This document shows, in pieces, positions 30,573 to 32,030 of a DNA stretch of 32,030 nucleotides. Below the pieces are notes generated by a model. The model made no database searches. It was given only the letters and a program-made list of their open reading frames with translations, and was not told where the DNA came from. Position 1 is the stretch's first letter, and every line of letters begins with the position of its first letter. The position numbers and the translations under genes were made by a program. The DNA lies in contig JAJEPU010000039.1 of the NCBI GenBank assembly GCA_020686985.1, forward strand, positions 1 to 32,030, given 5' to 3'. The DNA comes from Brotaphodocola catenula. Lineage in GTDB: Bacteria > Bacillota > Clostridia > Lachnospirales > Lachnospiraceae.

Positions 30573-32030
30573 TTACTGATTCAGCAGTTCTGCCGGAACC
30601 TCAGCACCCTCAACCAAGGCACCCAAGTTTGCTGCATCCTCGCTGAAGTAGTACCACTGATCACCAACCTTGTTCCAGCCAGTGTACATTCTTCCGAATG
30701 TGCCGTCATGCTCGGTGTGCAGGTAGTACTTGTTGCCGTTGTTCTCGAACCATCCAGATACCAGATAGCCGTTGTCAGTGAAGTAGTACCAATCGGTCTT
30801 ACCCTGCCATACTAAGCTGTACCAGCCAGACTTCGCATAGCTGTTATCGGTGTAAGAATACCACCAATCAAGAGACTCGGAAGCTGTTCCATGATCAAGT
30901 ATCCACTGACCACCCTTGATGGTACCGCTAGCGGAGATTGCAGTGCTTCTGCCACTTCCGTTACCGCTTCCACCTGAAGAACCAGAACCGCCACCACTGC
31001 TTGCTTTCGTGAGAACAACAACTACTGTTGCTTTGTCACCGTATGCAACCTTAGTGTTCTCGAAACGAGACTGAACGTTGTAGTTATCCGGTACTTCCAG
31101 AGTGATCTCATCTACTAAGAACTCTGCGATCTGACCCTTAACACCATTCTTGGTTTCGGTCTGAGTCTTGATCTCACTACCTCTGTACTGATAGCTGATG
31201 ATCAGAGTAGCATCTGCCATCTCAACTGGGGTTGCCTTTTCCTGAAGTTTGATTGCTACAACACCATTCTCAATTGCGTAATCCTGATCTTCCACAAGCT
31301 CATAGCCATCCGGAATATTCAGCATACCTGCTGTAAGAGACGTTGCATCCTTATCAACACCAATAACCTCAAAGGTAATCTTGTTACCGTCTGCATCATA
31401 GTATACAACCGTTACCTTTTTCAGTTCTCCCGGATTCGGGTCAACCGGATCTGGCTCTGGAGTCAAAGAATCCTGCTTTACAATCGCCTCATAGGTTACA
31501 TATCCTACTCCATCGATTACTTCTCTATCATTGCTAACTTTCTCAAATGTAAGTTTGTACTCATCATTTGTCTCAATGGTCTCACCAGTAGTGCTAACCT
31601 TCCAACCTGCAAACTTCCAGCCTTCTTTTACAGCTACCTTCGGTAAGATACACCATGTATCCGGATCATCATAGTCGATCGTACTATCAACATCAGCACC
31701 ATCTGCGATACCCTCGCCATGAACCTTAACAGTAACGATTGATTTTTCAATCGTTACATCCTCTTCTACAAGTTTAACCGGAACGTACCATCTTACTTCG
31801 TTGATATTCTCTGCATACTCTACCTTACAGTCAACGTACTTTGGATTCTCTGCATCTACCGTATACTCAACTCCGTCTACGGTTACTGTATCATTCTCCA
31901 GATCATCTGCAGTCAGTGTTACAACACTTCCTTCTACTGCCGTTACATGCTGGTAACCCTGCCATACCGTCTTTCCATCTTCGGTGTAGTAGTACAGACC
32001 TACGGTTACGTCCTTCTCGGCTGCCTTCTC
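30573..32030 (-). CDS. Large surface protein with cell-wall-binding repeats (5' end outside window)
   Basis: The reading frame stays open without a stop from 30573 to the window end, giving at least 485 residues. The N-terminus lies beyond the edge; a TTG at 31466 is an internal leucine, not a start. The visible part begins with beta-rich repeat units (VTVGLYYYTEDGKTVWQGYQ…, WKFAGWKV, similar to InlB-B or MucBP-like surface modules). A Pro/Asp-rich linker (TPEPDPVDPNPGE), a further beta module and a Gly/Ser linker follow. It ends in three or four aromatic cell-wall-binding repeats (WYYFTDNGYLVSGWF, KYYLHTEHDGTFGRMYTGW, QWYYFSEDA). It is likely a secreted, wall-attached adhesin or structural protein. 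No catalytic domain is visible in the part seen. Confidence 0.85.
   Translation of the reverse strand, partial: EKAAEKDVTVGLYYYTEDGKTVWQGYQHVTAVEGSVVTLTADDLENDTVTVDGVEYTVDAENPKYVDCKVEYAENINEVRWYVPVKLVEEDVTIEKSIVTVKVHGEGIADGADVDSTIDYDDPDTWCILPKVAVKEGWKFAGWKVSTTGETIETNDEYKLTFEKVSNDREVIDGVGYVTYEAIVKQDSLTPEPDPVDPNPGELKKVTVVYYDADGNKITFEVIGVDKDATSLTAGMLNIPDGYELVEDQDYAIENGVVAIKLQEKATPVEMADATLIISYQYRGSEIKTQTETKNGVKGQIAEFLVDEITLEVPDNYNVQSRFENTKVAYGDKATVVVVLTKASSGGGSGSSGGSGNGSGRSTAISASGTIKGGQWILDHGTASESLDWWYSYTDNSYAKSGWYSLVWQGKTDWYYFTDNGYLVSGWFENNGNKYYLHTEHDGTFGRMYTGWNKVGDQWYYFSEDAANLGALVEGAEVPAELLNQ

Noticed and set aside
31464-31466. TTG start codon for a 297-residue surface protein
   Set aside because: The frame is open upstream through to the window end, with the same protein character and no ribosome site before the TTG. 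It is an internal leucine.

Overview
The window looks like a chromosomal segment of a Gram-positive, low-to-mid GC anaerobe of the Clostridia, most likely Lachnospiraceae. The support is: strong AGGAGG-type ribosome binding sites, sigma-A-type promoters with 17-base spacers, lipoprotein signal peptides, cell-wall-binding repeat proteins, tRNA genes without an encoded CCA, and an EF-G paralogue of a type I recall from this group. No phage, transposase, CRISPR array or rRNA was seen.

Region by region. (1) 1-455 is non-coding: an 8-bp tandem repeat at the edge and a nested 143-bp inverted-repeat element. (2) 456-9164, minus strand: a peptide uptake and processing cluster made of a substrate-binding lipoprotein, two permeases, two ATPases, a dipeptide epimerase of the L-Ala-D/L-Glu type and a penicillin-binding-protein-like serine hydrolase. 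It is preceded by a leader of about 400 nt with a good promoter and two tandem terminator-like hairpins. (3) 9533-13088: a CPBP membrane protease, a short HTH-like fragment, an AEC transporter, a small Cys-rich conserved protein and a secreted cell-wall-binding repeat protein. (4) 13307-15978: a U32-type protein and a larger partner sharing a C-terminal motif with it, each with a cysteine cluster. (5) 16080-16253: two tandemly duplicated tRNA-Trp genes with promoter and terminator. (6) 16444-17478: an orphan AraC-type response regulator with an atypical receiver domain. (7) 17740-23097: a phnDCEE-type ABC transporter followed by a metallophosphoesterase, divergent from a Crp/Fnr-family regulator. 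(8) 23327-25429: an EF-G-like GTPase. (9) 25941-28384: tyrA-aroA of aromatic amino acid synthesis. (10) 28659-30287: a secreted SGNH esterase. (11) 30573 to the window end: the C-terminal part of a large cell-wall-anchored surface protein.

How the genes work together. Region 2 reads as a muropeptide or dipeptide salvage unit: import, epimerisation at the alpha carbon, and possibly hydrolysis. Region 7 reads as a regulated uptake system for a phosphonate-like or other small ligand, with the divergent Crp-type protein as the natural candidate activator, because a palindrome sits near -42 of the inferred phnD promoter. Most intergenic gaps contain recognisable promoters and hairpin terminators, so transcription units can be drawn with fair confidence. 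Nothing was checked against databases; family names rest on motif recognition.
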